A stretch of 64,000 nt of DNA from Phenylobacterium sp. (GTDB lineage Bacteria > Pseudomonadota > Alphaproteobacteria > Caulobacterales > Caulobacteraceae), in contig JAGOQB010000006.1 in NCBI GenBank assembly GCA_017991675.1, forward strand, positions 143,841-207,840, read 5' to 3'. Made by a program: the position numbers and the translations under genes. Numbering within the stretch: position 1 is the stretch's first letter; each line of letters opens with the position of its first letter. Below, one piece after another: positions 27,340 through 35,699 of the stretch. The notes beneath the pieces are model-generated. The model was not told the DNA's origin. It did no database searches and saw only the letters and a program-made list of their open reading frames with translations.

Positions 27340-28530
27340 CTAGACCAGTTCAACCGCCATCGCGGTGGCCTCGCCGCCGCCGATGCACAGGCTGGCGAGG
27401 CCGCGCTTGCCGCCGCGGGCTTCCAGGGCGGCGATCAGGGTGGCCAGGATGCGCGCGCCGCTGGCGCCGATCGGGTGGCCCAGCGCGCAGGCCCCACCGT
27501 TGACGTTCAGCTTGGCGCGGTCGATGCCCAGTTCACGCTCGGCGATCATCGCCACCACAGCGAAGGCCTCGTTGACCTCGAACAGGTCGACGTCGTCGAC
27601 GCTCCAACCGGCCTTCTTCAGCGCCTTCTGCATCGCCGGCACCGGGGCGGTGGTGAAGAGGCCCGGCTCGTGGGCGTGGGCCGCATGGCTCACCACCTTG
27701 GCGACCACCTTCAGGCCCAGCTTCTCGGCCACCGAGGCGCGGGTCATCACCAGCGCCGCCGCGCCGTCCGAGATCGACGAGGCGTTGGCCGCGGTGATCG
27801 CGCCGTCCTTGCCGAACGCGGGCTTCAGGGTCGGGATCTTGGCCGGGTCGGCCTTCAGCGGCTGCTCGTCGGTCGACACCGTCTCGCTGCCCTTCCGGCT
27901 GACGACCTCGACCGGAACGATCTCGCGGGCGAACGCCCCGCTCTCGGTCGCCGCCCGGGCCCGGGCCAGCGACGAAATCGCGAACTCGTCCATCGCCTCG
28001 CGGGTGAACTGGTAGGCGCGAGCCGTCTCGTCGGCGAACGAGCCCATCAGCCGGCCCGGCTCGTAGGCGTCTTCCAGACCGTCCAGGTACATGTGGTCGA
28101 AGGCGGTGTCGTGACCGATCCGCGCGCCGCCGCGATGCTTGTTCAGCAGGTACGGCGCGTTGGTCATGCTCTCCATGCCGCCGGCGATGACGATGTCGGC
28201 GCTGCCGGCGGCCAGGGCGTCGTGGGCCATGATCGCCGCCTGCATGCCCGAGCCGCACATCTTGTTCAGGGTCGTGGCCTCGACCGACTTGGGCAGGCCC
28301 GCGCCCAGCGCCGCCTGGCGGGCCGGCGCCTGGCCAAGGCCGGCGGGCAACACACAGCCCATGAAGATCTGCTCGACCGCCTCGGGCGAGACCCCTGCCC
28401 GCTCGACCGCGGCGCGCACGGCCGCAGCGCCCAGCTCGGTGGCCTTGAGCGCGCTAAGCGCGCCCTGGAAGCTCCCCATCGGGGTGCGGGCATAGGCGGC
28501 GATGACGACGGGATCGGCGGTTTGGGTCAT
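27340..28530 (-). CDS. Acetyl-CoA C-acetyltransferase (thiolase)
   Basis: A 396-residue thiolase of the biosynthetic/degradative acetoacetyl-CoA type. The nucleophilic Cys92 is in LNKMCGSGMQAA. The catalytic His lies in NGGACALGHPIGASGARI and the second active Cys in SLCIGGGEATAM near the C-terminus. It condenses two acetyl-CoA or cleaves 3-ketoacyl-CoA. It could serve polyhydroxybutyrate or amino-acid breakdown. There are no pathway partners next to it. Confidence 0.93.
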   Translation of the reverse strand: MTQTADPVVIAAYARTPMGSFQGALSALKATELGAAAVRAAVERAGVSPEAVEQIFMGCVLPAGLGQAPARQAALGAGLPKSVEATTLNKMCGSGMQAAIMAHDALAAGSADIVIAGGMESMTNAPYLLNKHRGGARIGHDTAFDHMYLDGLEDAYEPGRLMGSFADETARAYQFTREAMDEFAISSLARARAATESGAFAREIVPVEVVSRKGSETVSTDEQPLKADPAKIPTLKPAFGKDGAITAANASSISDGAAALVMTRASVAEKLGLKVVAKVVSHAAHAHEPGLFTTAPVPAMQKALKKAGWSVDDVDLFEVNEAFAVVAMIAERELGIDRAKLNVNGGACALGHPIGASGARILATLIAALEARGGKRGLASLCIGGGEATAMAVELV

Positions 28531-28587
28531 ACCGCCGATATAATTCTCCGCCTGGCGAATTGGAATGCTGCCGCAGCGTCAGCACTT

Positions 28588-28729
28588 CAAGGTGTCATCC
28601 CGGTTTGCGAAGCAAGACCGGGATCCATTCGCGCCGCACTTGTAGGACTGAAACGATGAGGCCGACTTTGCGCCATCAGGTGTTCATGGGTCCCGGACAG
28701 CCGCTGGCGCGACTTCCGGGATGACACTT
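28588..28729. repeat. Extragenic palindromic repeat with TGTCATCCCGG ends
   Basis: The left end reads AGGTGTCATCCCGG and the right end CCGGGATGACACTT, nearly reverse complements enclosing about 115 bases, with inner CCGGGATC and GGTCCCGG pieces. It fills most of the gap between the thiolase and mnmA genes. Repeats with this end sequence are dispersed in several alphaproteobacteria. Only one copy lies in this window. Confidence 0.65.
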
Positions 28730-28734
28730 CGTGA

Positions 28735-29895
28735 TCAGCCCGCGGCCCGTTCGGTCGTGTCGATGAAGCCGCCGCCCAGCACCCGTTCCGGCTGCTCGGG
28801 CGCATAGAGGACGCAGGCCTGGCCGGGGGCCACGCCTTCTTCTGGAGTATCGAGCTCGACCGCGGCGACGCCGCCGCGCACGGCCAGGCGGCCCGGGACC
28901 GGCTCGCGGGTCGAGCGCACGCGCGCCAGCACCGGCCGGCCCGCTGCGTCGGCCATGTCGCCGCCCTCGCCCAGCCAGTTGGTTTCCTTCAGCGTCAGCG
29001 CGCTGGTCAGCAGCGCCTCGCGCGGGCCGACGATCACCTGGCGCTTGTCGGCGTCGATCCTGACCACGAACAGCGGGTCGCCGACCGCGATGTTCAGACC
29101 GCGGCGTTGGCCGATCGTATAACGGGTCACGCCCTCGTGGCGGCCGAGCACGCGGCCGTCCATGTGCACGACCTCGCCGGCCTCCGCGCCTTGCGGCCGC
29201 AGGCGGTCGATGACCGTGGTGTAGCGGCCTTCCGGCACGAAGCAGATGTCCTGGCTGTCGGGCTTGTCCGCCGCGGCGAGGCCAAGTTCGGCCGCCACCC
29301 GGCGCACCTCCGGCTTAGGCAGGCCGCCCAGCGGAAAACGCAGGAAGTCGAGCTGCTCGCGGGTGGTCGCGAACAGGAAATAGCTCTGGTCGCGGGCCGG
29401 GTCGCTGGCGCGCAGCAGCTGCGCCCCGTCGCGCCCCTCGGCGCGCTGGACATAGTGGCCGGTCGCCATAGCCTCGGCGCCCAGGTCGCGCGCCACGTCC
29501 AGCAGGTCGCGGAACTTGACGGTCTGATTGCAGCGGATGCACGGAACCGGCGTCTCGCCGCGCAGATAGGAGTCGGCGAAGTCCTCGATGACCTGCTGCT
29601 TGAACTTGCTTTCGTAGTCGAGGACGTAGTGCGGGATGCCGATGACGTCGGCGGCGGTGCGCGCGTCGTGAATGTCCTGGCCCGCGCAGCAGGCGCCCTT
29701 CTTCTGGATCGCCGCGCCGTGGTCGTAGAGCTGCAGCGTCACGCCCACCACGTCGTAGCCGGCCCTGGCCAGCAGGGCGGCGGTGACGGTGGAGTCCACA
29801 CCGCCGGACATGGCCGCGACCACCCGCGCGCCGGGCGTCAGGCCCACGGCGGCGCGCGCGGCTTCCACGGCGGCGTCTGCGAAAAGCGCGTTCAT
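28735..29895 (-). CDS. mnmA: tRNA-specific 2-thiouridylase
   Basis: A 386-residue enzyme that thiolates U34 of tRNAs for Lys, Glu and Gln, using ATP and a persulfide relay. The PP-loop SGGVDST is at 30-36. The catalytic pair comprises a Cys in [12 protein letters not shown] and a Cys in [11 protein letters not shown]. The C-terminal beta barrel ends with the GQACVLY segment. Standard length and start. Confidence 0.96.
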   Translation of the reverse strand: MNALFADAAVEAARAAVGLTPGARVVAAMSGGVDSTVTAALLARAGYDVVGVTLQLYDHGAAIQKKGACCAGQDIHDARTAADVIGIPHYVLDYESKFKQQVIEDFADSYLRGETPVPCIRCNQTVKFRDLLDVARDLGAEAMATGHYVQRAEGRDGAQLLRASDPARDQSYFLFATTREQLDFLRFPLGGLPKPEVRRVAAELGLAAADKPDSQDICFVPEGRYTTVIDRLRPQGAEAGEVVHMDGRVLGRHEGVTRYTIGQRRGLNIAVGDPLFVVRIDADKRQVIVGPREALLTSALTLKETNWLGEGGDMADAAGRPVLARVRSTREPVPGRLAVRGGVAAVELDTPEEGVAPGQACVLYAPEQPERVLGGGFIDTTERAAG

Positions 29896-29950
29896 GGCGC
29901 GCTATGTAGCGGTTGGCGCCCCGATTTGCGAGGCCGCGAGCACGATCGCC

Positions 29951-30877
29951 CTACTTCAGCGCGTTCAGCAGCGAGGAGTCGCGCAGGGTGATGAACACCT
30001 GGGTCGACGCCTGCAGCGCCAGCGTCGCCTTCTCCAGCTCGACCGAGGCGACCGGCATGTTGGCGTCGACGATGTCGCCGATCATGCCCTTCAGGCTGTT
30101 CTGGCGGGCGGTCAGGTCGACCTTCACGTCGTCCACCCGCGCCTGCACCATCCCGTTGCGGGCGGTCTTGTCGATGATGTCGCTGGACACCGTGTCCCAG
30201 TTGGCCAGTTCGTTGGTCAGGAAAGTCCGCTGGGCGTCGGTCATGGTGCCGCCGAACGGCGTGGCCTCGTGGAACGCCTGCAGGGTCTTGAAGGCCTGCA
30301 GCAGGTCGGTCCCCAGGTCGTCGGCCAGCAGCCCGGTCTTCACCGTGGTGGCGTCGTCGACCTTGTGCTCGGTGATGAAGTCGTCGTTCTGGAAGAAATC
30401 GGAGATCAGCGGGGTCAGCGGGTTGGTCAGGTCCGACAGCGCATCGGCGGTGACCGGCATGGTGTCGATCTTCCCGCCGGCGAACAGGTACTTGCCGCCA
30501 TAACGCGAGTTCATCGACGACACGGCGTTGCGGAACTGCGCTTCGATCTCCTGCATCAGGGTGTCGGTGCGGCCGGTGGCGATGGCCTCCTCGATCGCCT
30601 GCTTGGTGCCGGCCGCCGCGTCGCCCAGTTGGGTCATCGCGAAGTCCTGGGTGGTCAGCTTGTCGGCGATCAGCTTGTTCTGGTCGAGATAGCCGCCGAC
30701 GCGGGTTTCCACCGAACGCATGGCCGTCAGCATCTCGGCGTTGCGCGAGTAGTCCTTCAGGTTCGCCCCGTTTTCCTGGGTCGCCACGCGGTCGCCCGCG
30801 TTCATCTGCTTCTGCTGGGCCAGCATGATGTTCCGAAGAACCAGGCTGTAATTGCCGCCGGTCGTGACGCGATACAT
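29951..30877 (-). CDS. flgL: Flagellar hook-associated protein 3 (hook-filament junction)
   Basis: A 308-residue flagellin-like junction protein. The N-terminus begins MYRVTTGGNYSLVLRNIMLAQ, and the N- and C-terminal helices (SVELEKATLALQASTQVFITLRDSSLLNALK) form the coiled core conserved in FlgL and flagellins. It is exported by the flagellar type III system and joins FlgK to the filament. It starts 12 bases after the flgK stop, so both are in one operon driven from the flgK promoter. Confidence 0.94.
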   Translation of the reverse strand: MYRVTTGGNYSLVLRNIMLAQQKQMNAGDRVATQENGANLKDYSRNAEMLTAMRSVETRVGGYLDQNKLIADKLTTQDFAMTQLGDAAAGTKQAIEEAIATGRTDTLMQEIEAQFRNAVSSMNSRYGGKYLFAGGKIDTMPVTADALSDLTNPLTPLISDFFQNDDFITEHKVDDATTVKTGLLADDLGTDLLQAFKTLQAFHEATPFGGTMTDAQRTFLTNELANWDTVSSDIIDKTARNGMVQARVDDVKVDLTARQNSLKGMIGDIVDANMPVASVELEKATLALQASTQVFITLRDSSLLNALK

Positions 30878-30889
30878 CGTCAGGCTCCG

Positions 30890-32986
30890 TTAAACCATGT
30901 TCGTCAGGACGTCGAACAGCTCCTTGGCCGCCTGGATCATGCGGGCCGAAGCGTTGAAGGCCTGTTGATAAGTCGTCAGGCGGACGAGCTCTTCGTCCAC
31001 GTTCACGCCCTCGATCGCGTCGCGGCGCGCCTGGGCCTCGTTGGACACCGACTCCGCCGCGCTCTTGCGGTTTTCGGCCGCCTCGGCCTGGCGGCCGATG
31101 GAGCCGCCGAATTCGGCGGCATAACGCGAAAGGGTCATGGTCACGGAGCCGAGCGTGCCGGCCGGCGAGAAGGTCGTGGTGGCGTCGCCCGCCGCGGCCA
31201 GCAGTCGCGCGCCGCGGCCGTCGCCGGCGGTGACGGCCGGCATGCCCGCCGCCACCGACAGGTCCAGCGTCGCCAGGCCGAGTTTCATCGGATCCTGGGC
31301 GATCGCCTTGTCCACCTCGAAGCGGCCGGCGCGGGCGTTGCGCTCGATCACCCCCAGCCCGAACAGCTGGCTCATCGACGGCCCGGCGGCCCCGCGCTGG
31401 GTCTGGTCCTGGGTCACCGACAGCGTCGCGTTCTGGGGCGCCGAGCCGGTGAAGGTCAGCGCGCCCTTGGCGTCCAGGCTGAAGGCGCCGTTGACGCCGA
31501 CGCCGGTCGCCGGGTCGTTCAAGGCGGCGACCAGGTCGTTCATGGAGGTGACCGGCGGTCCCGGAACGGTGAAGGTCATGTCGCGGATCGGCTTGCCGTC
31601 GGCCTGGGCCAGCCGGAAGCTGATCGTCTGGCCAGCGGTGAACCCGTGCGGATCGGTCCCCCTCAGGCCGGTCTCGTAGCTCATCATCCCGCCGGAGCGG
31701 ACCAGGTCGTTGAGCCCGAAGAAGTGCGAGAAGGCGCGACCGGCCTTGGCCGAGGTGCCTTCGTCGATGGCCAGGCGGTTGTCGCCGGTCCCCGCGATGC
31801 TCAAGGCCCCGTCGGTGAACGAAGCCGTCGCGGCCCCGCCCATGGCGGTGTTGAGCGTGGTCAGGAAGCTCGCCGGCGTAAACGCGCCGCCCGGAACCAT
31901 CGTCCCGGCGTCGAAATCGATGTCGACCCGGCTTTGCAGCACGCCGTCCTTGTCGAGGATCGCCACCGTGGTCCTGCCGGTGAAGCCGCCGACCGCGGTC
32001 GGCAGGTCCAGGCCGGTGTCGCGGCCGGTCAGCGCCTTGGGCGGCGGCGAGGCCGTCGTCTTGTTGTGCGCGGCGTTGATCTGCTCGACCGTACGCGAAA
32101 TGAACTCGCCGAGCTGATCGGCCATCCCCGGCAGGGTCTCATCGCGCAGGTCCATCAGCCCGCGGATCTCGCCGCCGGAAATCTGAATCGGCTGGGCGAA
32201 GCCGACCCCGCCCTCAGGCTCGACCGCGATGTAACCCTTGGTGGCGTCGGTGCGGTTGTAGGTCAGGGTCGCGGCCTTGCCGTCGCCGGCCAGCAGCAGC
32301 CCTTCGACCGATCGCACGGTCACCCCGCCGTTGGCGCGCTGGGCGACCTGCACGTTCATCAGGGTCGACAGTTCGTCGACCAGTTGGCTCTGGATGTTCT
32401 CCGAGCCGGACGCATCGCCGCTGGTCAGCTTCGCGCGGCTGATGTCGGCGTTCATCTGATTGATCTGCCGCAGCAGGTCGTTGATGCGGTTCACGTCCGA
32501 GGAGATCCGCGCGTCGACCGTCTCGCCCAGTTCGTTGATCTGGGAGTTGATCCGGCCGGTCTCGGTCAGGAAGTCCTCGACCTTCGAGATGCCCTGGCTG
32601 CGCAGCAGGCTCGACGAGGGGTCGTCCGCCGCCGCCGCAAAGGCCGAGAAGATCTGGTCCAGGCGCGAGAAGTAGAAGGTCTCCTTGCCGGGATTGCCGA
32701 ACAGGCTCTGGGCGTTGTCCAGGTATTGCGAAAACACGCCCCAGCGGGCCGAGTCCGACGAAGCCGTCAGCGAGGCCAGTTGCAGGTACTGGTCGGTGAT
32801 CCGCCGCACCCCCTGGATGTCGACGCCCATCCCCTTGCCGCCGACCACCAGCGGGGCTTGGTCCACCTGTTTGCGGACGTAGCCGGGCGTGTTGACGTTG
32901 GCGATATTGTCCGACGTGACCCGCAGGTTCATCTGGGACGCGTTCAGCCCGGACGAAGCCGTCTTCAGCATAGCCGTCAGTGACAC
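30890..32986 (-). CDS. flgK: Flagellar hook-associated protein 1
   Basis: A 698-residue junction protein between hook and FlgL. The N-terminal SGLNASQMNLRVTSDNIANVNTPGYVRK contains the flagellar rod/hook motif. The C-terminal EELVRLTTYQQAFNASARMIQAAKELFDVLTNMV is the matching coil. The variable middle forms surface domains. In Caulobacter this gene was named flaN and is transcribed divergently from the hook operon by sigma-54; the same layout is seen here, with a long leader holding two ftr-like sites. Confidence 0.95.
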   Translation of the reverse strand: MSLTAMLKTASSGLNASQMNLRVTSDNIANVNTPGYVRKQVDQAPLVVGGKGMGVDIQGVRRITDQYLQLASLTASSDSARWGVFSQYLDNAQSLFGNPGKETFYFSRLDQIFSAFAAAADDPSSSLLRSQGISKVEDFLTETGRINSQINELGETVDARISSDVNRINDLLRQINQMNADISRAKLTSGDASGSENIQSQLVDELSTLMNVQVAQRANGGVTVRSVEGLLLAGDGKAATLTYNRTDATKGYIAVEPEGGVGFAQPIQISGGEIRGLMDLRDETLPGMADQLGEFISRTVEQINAAHNKTTASPPPKALTGRDTGLDLPTAVGGFTGRTTVAILDKDGVLQSRVDIDFDAGTMVPGGAFTPASFLTTLNTAMGGAATASFTDGALSIAGTGDNRLAIDEGTSAKAGRAFSHFFGLNDLVRSGGMMSYETGLRGTDPHGFTAGQTISFRLAQADGKPIRDMTFTVPGPPVTSMNDLVAALNDPATGVGVNGAFSLDAKGALTFTGSAPQNATLSVTQDQTQRGAAGPSMSQLFGLGVIERNARAGRFEVDKAIAQDPMKLGLATLDLSVAAGMPAVTAGDGRGARLLAAAGDATTTFSPAGTLGSVTMTLSRYAAEFGGSIGRQAEAAENRKSAAESVSNEAQARRDAIEGVNVDEELVRLTTYQQAFNASARMIQAAKELFDVLTNMV

Positions 32987-32996
32987 GGTTTACCCT

Positions 32997-33040
32997 CCGC
33001 CCGGCAAAGCCTGACGCGCGACCCGGCGAAATCTGCCGAG
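32997..33040. promoter_or_regulatory. Two ftr-like (FlbD) sites in the flgK leader
   Basis: CCCGGCAAAGCCTGACGCG and CCCGGCGAAATCTGCCGAG lie next to each other just upstream of flgK and downstream of its predicted start of transcription. They share CCCGGCRAA. In Caulobacter, FlbD binds ftr2 and ftr3 downstream of the flaN start. Confidence 0.6.
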
Positions 33041-33130
33041 ATAATGGTGAACGCCCGCGCGTGGGCCATGCAAAAATCCAATCTTTTCAACGAACCTCGT
33101 CTTGAGGCCCGCCGAACCGCCCAGATCCGG

Positions 33131-33146
33131 CGCAAGACCGGCGCCA
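33131..33146 (-). promoter_or_regulatory. Sigma-54 promoter of flgK-flgL
   Basis: On the minus strand CTGGCGCCGGTCTTGC has GG and GC separated by exactly 10 bases, matching TGGC-N9-TTGC. Transcription would begin near 33119, giving a leader of about 130 bases. Confidence 0.7.
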
Positions 33147-33225
33147 GTTCGCCGGCGGCCGCCGATCCACGCCGCGCGACATCCCGCGGCCAGGGCGGCA
33201 GGGACGACCCATCGCGCAGCTTCGG

Positions 33226-33245
33226 CCCGGCAAAAAACGCCACGC
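33226..33245. promoter_or_regulatory. ftr-like (FlbD) site upstream of fliK
   Basis: CCCGGCAAAAAACGCCACGC shares the CCCGGCRAA core with the two sites in the flgK leader. It lies about 80 bases upstream of the fliK sigma-54 promoter. The rest of the 418-base gap contains AT-rich tracts near 33065-33085 and 33275-33300 that could bend DNA, and no gene. Confidence 0.5.
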
Positions 33246-33307
33246 CGGCCGACTTCGCCCCTCATCCGAATCTATGATTTTTCTTTTATTTCAATGGCTT
33301 GATAAGT

Positions 33308-33323
33308 TGGCGCAAAGGTTGCT
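33308..33323 (+). promoter_or_regulatory. Sigma-54 promoter of the hook operon
   Basis: TGGCGCAAAGGTTGCT has GG and GC separated by 10 bases. It faces fliK, whose start codon is about 80 bases downstream. Confidence 0.75.
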
Positions 33324-33404
33324 CGGAGGTCGCCGAATGTACGCGGCGCAGAAGCGCTCCCATCGATAAGCCCGGACACGCGCCGGGCGGATTCACCGGA
33401 AGCC

Positions 33405-34904
33405 ATGACAGCGCCACTGTTCAATTTGCCGATGACGAGCCCGATCGCCGGGCCCTCCGCCGCCACCAACGGCGGCCAGGGCGCGCTGGGCGGTTTCGAG
33501 GCGCTGCTGGCCGCCTTCTTCGGCCCGACCGACCAGACCGCCGCCGGCGCCGCCGCCGCATCAGGCCTATTCGCTCCCACCACCGACGCCGCGACGGCCG
33601 AGACTCCTGACGGCGAGCTGATCCCGGCCGGCGAGGCGGAGTCTGAAGCGCCGACGACCGCCGCCGCCCCCGACGCCATGACCATGGCCGCCCTGCTCAT
33701 CGCCCCGCAGGTCGTCCCCCAGCCGCAGCCCCAGGCGCCGATCGCCGCCGGCGGCGAGGTCTCCGGCGAGCCGCCCGCCCCGACACCCGCTCCGGCGGCC
33801 GGCTTCGCGCCGCAGATGGCCGCGGACGCAGCGCCCGTCTCGGTGTCCAAGCCGTTGAGCGACACCGCTCTGGCGACCGCCTCCCAAGCCGCCGAGGTCC
33901 CCACGGCCGCCGCCGAAACGCTCGCAGCCGTCACGCCCCAGGCCAAGCCCGCGCTCGCCGCTGAGCCGCAGGCCAAGCCCAAGCCGAACGGCCCCGCTGC
34001 TCCGGCGCCTCAAACCCAAACCGCGCAGCCGACTCCGGCGCCCCAGGCCGCCGCCGCGGCTGCAGCGACCGACGCGCCGCAAGCCCAGCTCGCCCAGGCC
34101 GAAGCCGCCGCCCCGGCCATCGCCGATGAGGTCAAGCCGCAGGAGCCGCAGCAAGCCGCCCGCCCGGCGCGCCACGCCGACGCTGATCGCCGCCGCGGCG
34201 GCTTCGGCCAGGCCGTCGCCCCGCCCCCCGCGGCCGACGGCGTCGTCACGCCCAACGCGGTGACCGCTGCGGCCGGCGCCGGCGACGCCGGCAAGGCCGC
34301 CGCCGCGCTCGAAACCGACCTCGCCCCGCCCGCCCCCAAGGACGCCAAGAGCGAACCGGCCGCCGCCGCCGACGCACCGGACGTCCAGCTTCCCGCTCAT
34401 GCAGCTCCGGCCGCGCACGCCCATGTCGGCGGTCAGGCCGCCCCGGGCCGGGCCGCCACCTCCGAGACCATCGCCAACCTGACCGCCCAGATCAGCAAGA
34501 AGCTGGAAGGCCGGGCCACGAAATTCGACGTTGAGCTGACCCCGGCCGGCCTTGGCCATGTCAGCGTCTCGGTCGAGATCGCCGCCAGCGGCAAGATGAC
34601 CGCGGCGATGTCGTTCGACTCGCCGCAGGCCGCCGCCGAGGTTCGCGCCCGCTCGCACGAGCTGCAGCGCGCCCTGGAGCAGGCCGGCTTCGACCTGGCC
34701 GGCGGCCTCTCCTTCGACGTCAACGGCGAGCGCGGCAACGACGGCCGCGGCCTGGCCCAGCAGCAACAGCATAACGACGGCGCCTCGCGCGGCCGGGCCT
34801 TCCAGGCGGTGCTCGGGACCGCCGGCGAGGCGGCCGAGACTGCGGCGTCCGCCGCCCTTCAATACGCCCGCCGGTCCGCGACCGGCGTGGACATCCGGAT
34901 CTAG
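33405..34904 (+). CDS. fliK: Flagellar hook-length control protein
   Basis: A 499-residue protein. The first 370 residues are low-complexity Ala/Pro/Gln, the ruler part. The C-terminal domain (about 375-450; KLEGRATKFDVELTPAGLGHVSV and ELQRALEQAGFDL) matches the conserved FliK substrate-switch domain that interacts with FlhB. It is exported while the hook grows and stops growth at the set length. It is the first gene of the predicted sigma-54 hook operon with flgD and flgE, and reads toward sciP. Confidence 0.9.
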   Translation: MTAPLFNLPMTSPIAGPSAATNGGQGALGGFEALLAAFFGPTDQTAAGAAAASGLFAPTTDAATAETPDGELIPAGEAESEAPTTAAAPDAMTMAALLIAPQVVPQPQPQAPIAAGGEVSGEPPAPTPAPAAGFAPQMAADAAPVSVSKPLSDTALATASQAAEVPTAAAETLAAVTPQAKPALAAEPQAKPKPNGPAAPAPQTQTAQPTPAPQAAAAAAATDAPQAQLAQAEAAAPAIADEVKPQEPQQAARPARHADADRRRGGFGQAVAPPPAADGVVTPNAVTAAAGAGDAGKAAAALETDLAPPAPKDAKSEPAAAADAPDVQLPAHAAPAAHAHVGGQAAPGRAATSETIANLTAQISKKLEGRATKFDVELTPAGLGHVSVSVEIAASGKMTAAMSFDSPQAAAEVRARSHELQRALEQAGFDLAGGLSFDVNGERGNDGRGLAQQQQHNDGASRGRAFQAVLGTAGEAAETAASAALQYARRSATGVDIRI

Positions 34905-34914
34905 GGAGCCCGCC

Positions 34915-35658
34915 ATGGCGATCGACGCGACCGCAGCGGCCAACAGCGCCAGCGCCTCGAACACCGGGCGCACGCGCCTGGCCGACAGCTACGAGACGTT
35001 CATGAACCTGCTGACGGCGCAGATCAAAAACCAGGATCCGCTGTCGCCGATGGACTCGACCCAGTTCACCCAGCAGCTGGTCCAGATGACCGGCGTGGAA
35101 CAGCAGTTGCTGACCAACGACCTGCTCGAAAAGCTCGTGACCAACACCGGCTCGGGCATCCAGACCTCGGTCAGCCTGCTCGGGCGCGAGGTCCGCGCCG
35201 TGCACAACGAAGCCAAGCTCTCCGCCGGCAAGGCCGACTGGTCCTACAAGCTAGACCGCGAGGCGACGGACGTGACCATCGAGGTGGTCAACAGCCTCGG
35301 CAAGGTCGTGCAGGTCGAGAAGGCCAGCGGCGACGACCTGAAGGCCGGCGACCACACCTATTCGTGGAACGGCAAGGACCGCACCGGCGCCCAGCTGCCG
35401 AACGGCGACACCTACACCCTGCGCATCACCGCCAAGGACTCCGCGGGCGCGAGCGTCGGCGTCACCAACTTCATCAAGGGCGTCGTCACCGGCGTCGAAC
35501 AGACCGACGGCAAGACCCTGATCACCATCAACGGCGTGCAGATCGGCTGGGAAAAGGTCACCTCGATCACCGAGGCGCCCCAGAAGACGGCCTCCGCCGA
35601 CACGAACTCCAACAACTCGGGCAGCGCCACCACGCCGCCCGAACCGGCCGCCACCTGA
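34915..35658 (+). CDS. flgD: Flagellar hook capping / assembly protein
   Basis: A 247-residue scaffold that caps the growing hook. The N-terminal FlgD motif is clear (YETFMNLLTAQIKNQDPL...MDSTQFTQQLVQMTGVEQQL, about 24-64). A hybrid Tudor/Ig-like domain with WNGKDRTGAQLPNGDTYTL follows. The tail is Asn/Ser/Thr-rich. It starts 10 bases after fliK with a GGGAG ribosome site. Confidence 0.95.
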   Translation: MAIDATAAANSASASNTGRTRLADSYETFMNLLTAQIKNQDPLSPMDSTQFTQQLVQMTGVEQQLLTNDLLEKLVTNTGSGIQTSVSLLGREVRAVHNEAKLSAGKADWSYKLDREATDVTIEVVNSLGKVVQVEKASGDDLKAGDHTYSWNGKDRTGAQLPNGDTYTLRITAKDSAGASVGVTNFIKGVVTGVEQTDGKTLITINGVQIGWEKVTSITEAPQKTASADTNSNNSGSATTPPEPAAT

Positions 35659-35699
35659 GCGCGCGCCCTCACCCCATTCGCATAGAAAGGTAGACACCC

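Noticed and set aside
29783-32983. Very long open frame (about 1066 codons) on the plus strand
   Set aside because: It is antisense to mnmA's start, flgL and flgK, is rich in Arg/Gly/His/Val as expected from reverse frames in GC-rich DNA, and has no domain.
33060-33080. Second possible sigma-54 site for flgK (TTGGATTTTTGCATGG on the minus strand)
   Set aside because: It has GG-N10-GG, or GG-N6-GC, not the required GG-N10-GC; the site at 33131-33146 fits exactly.
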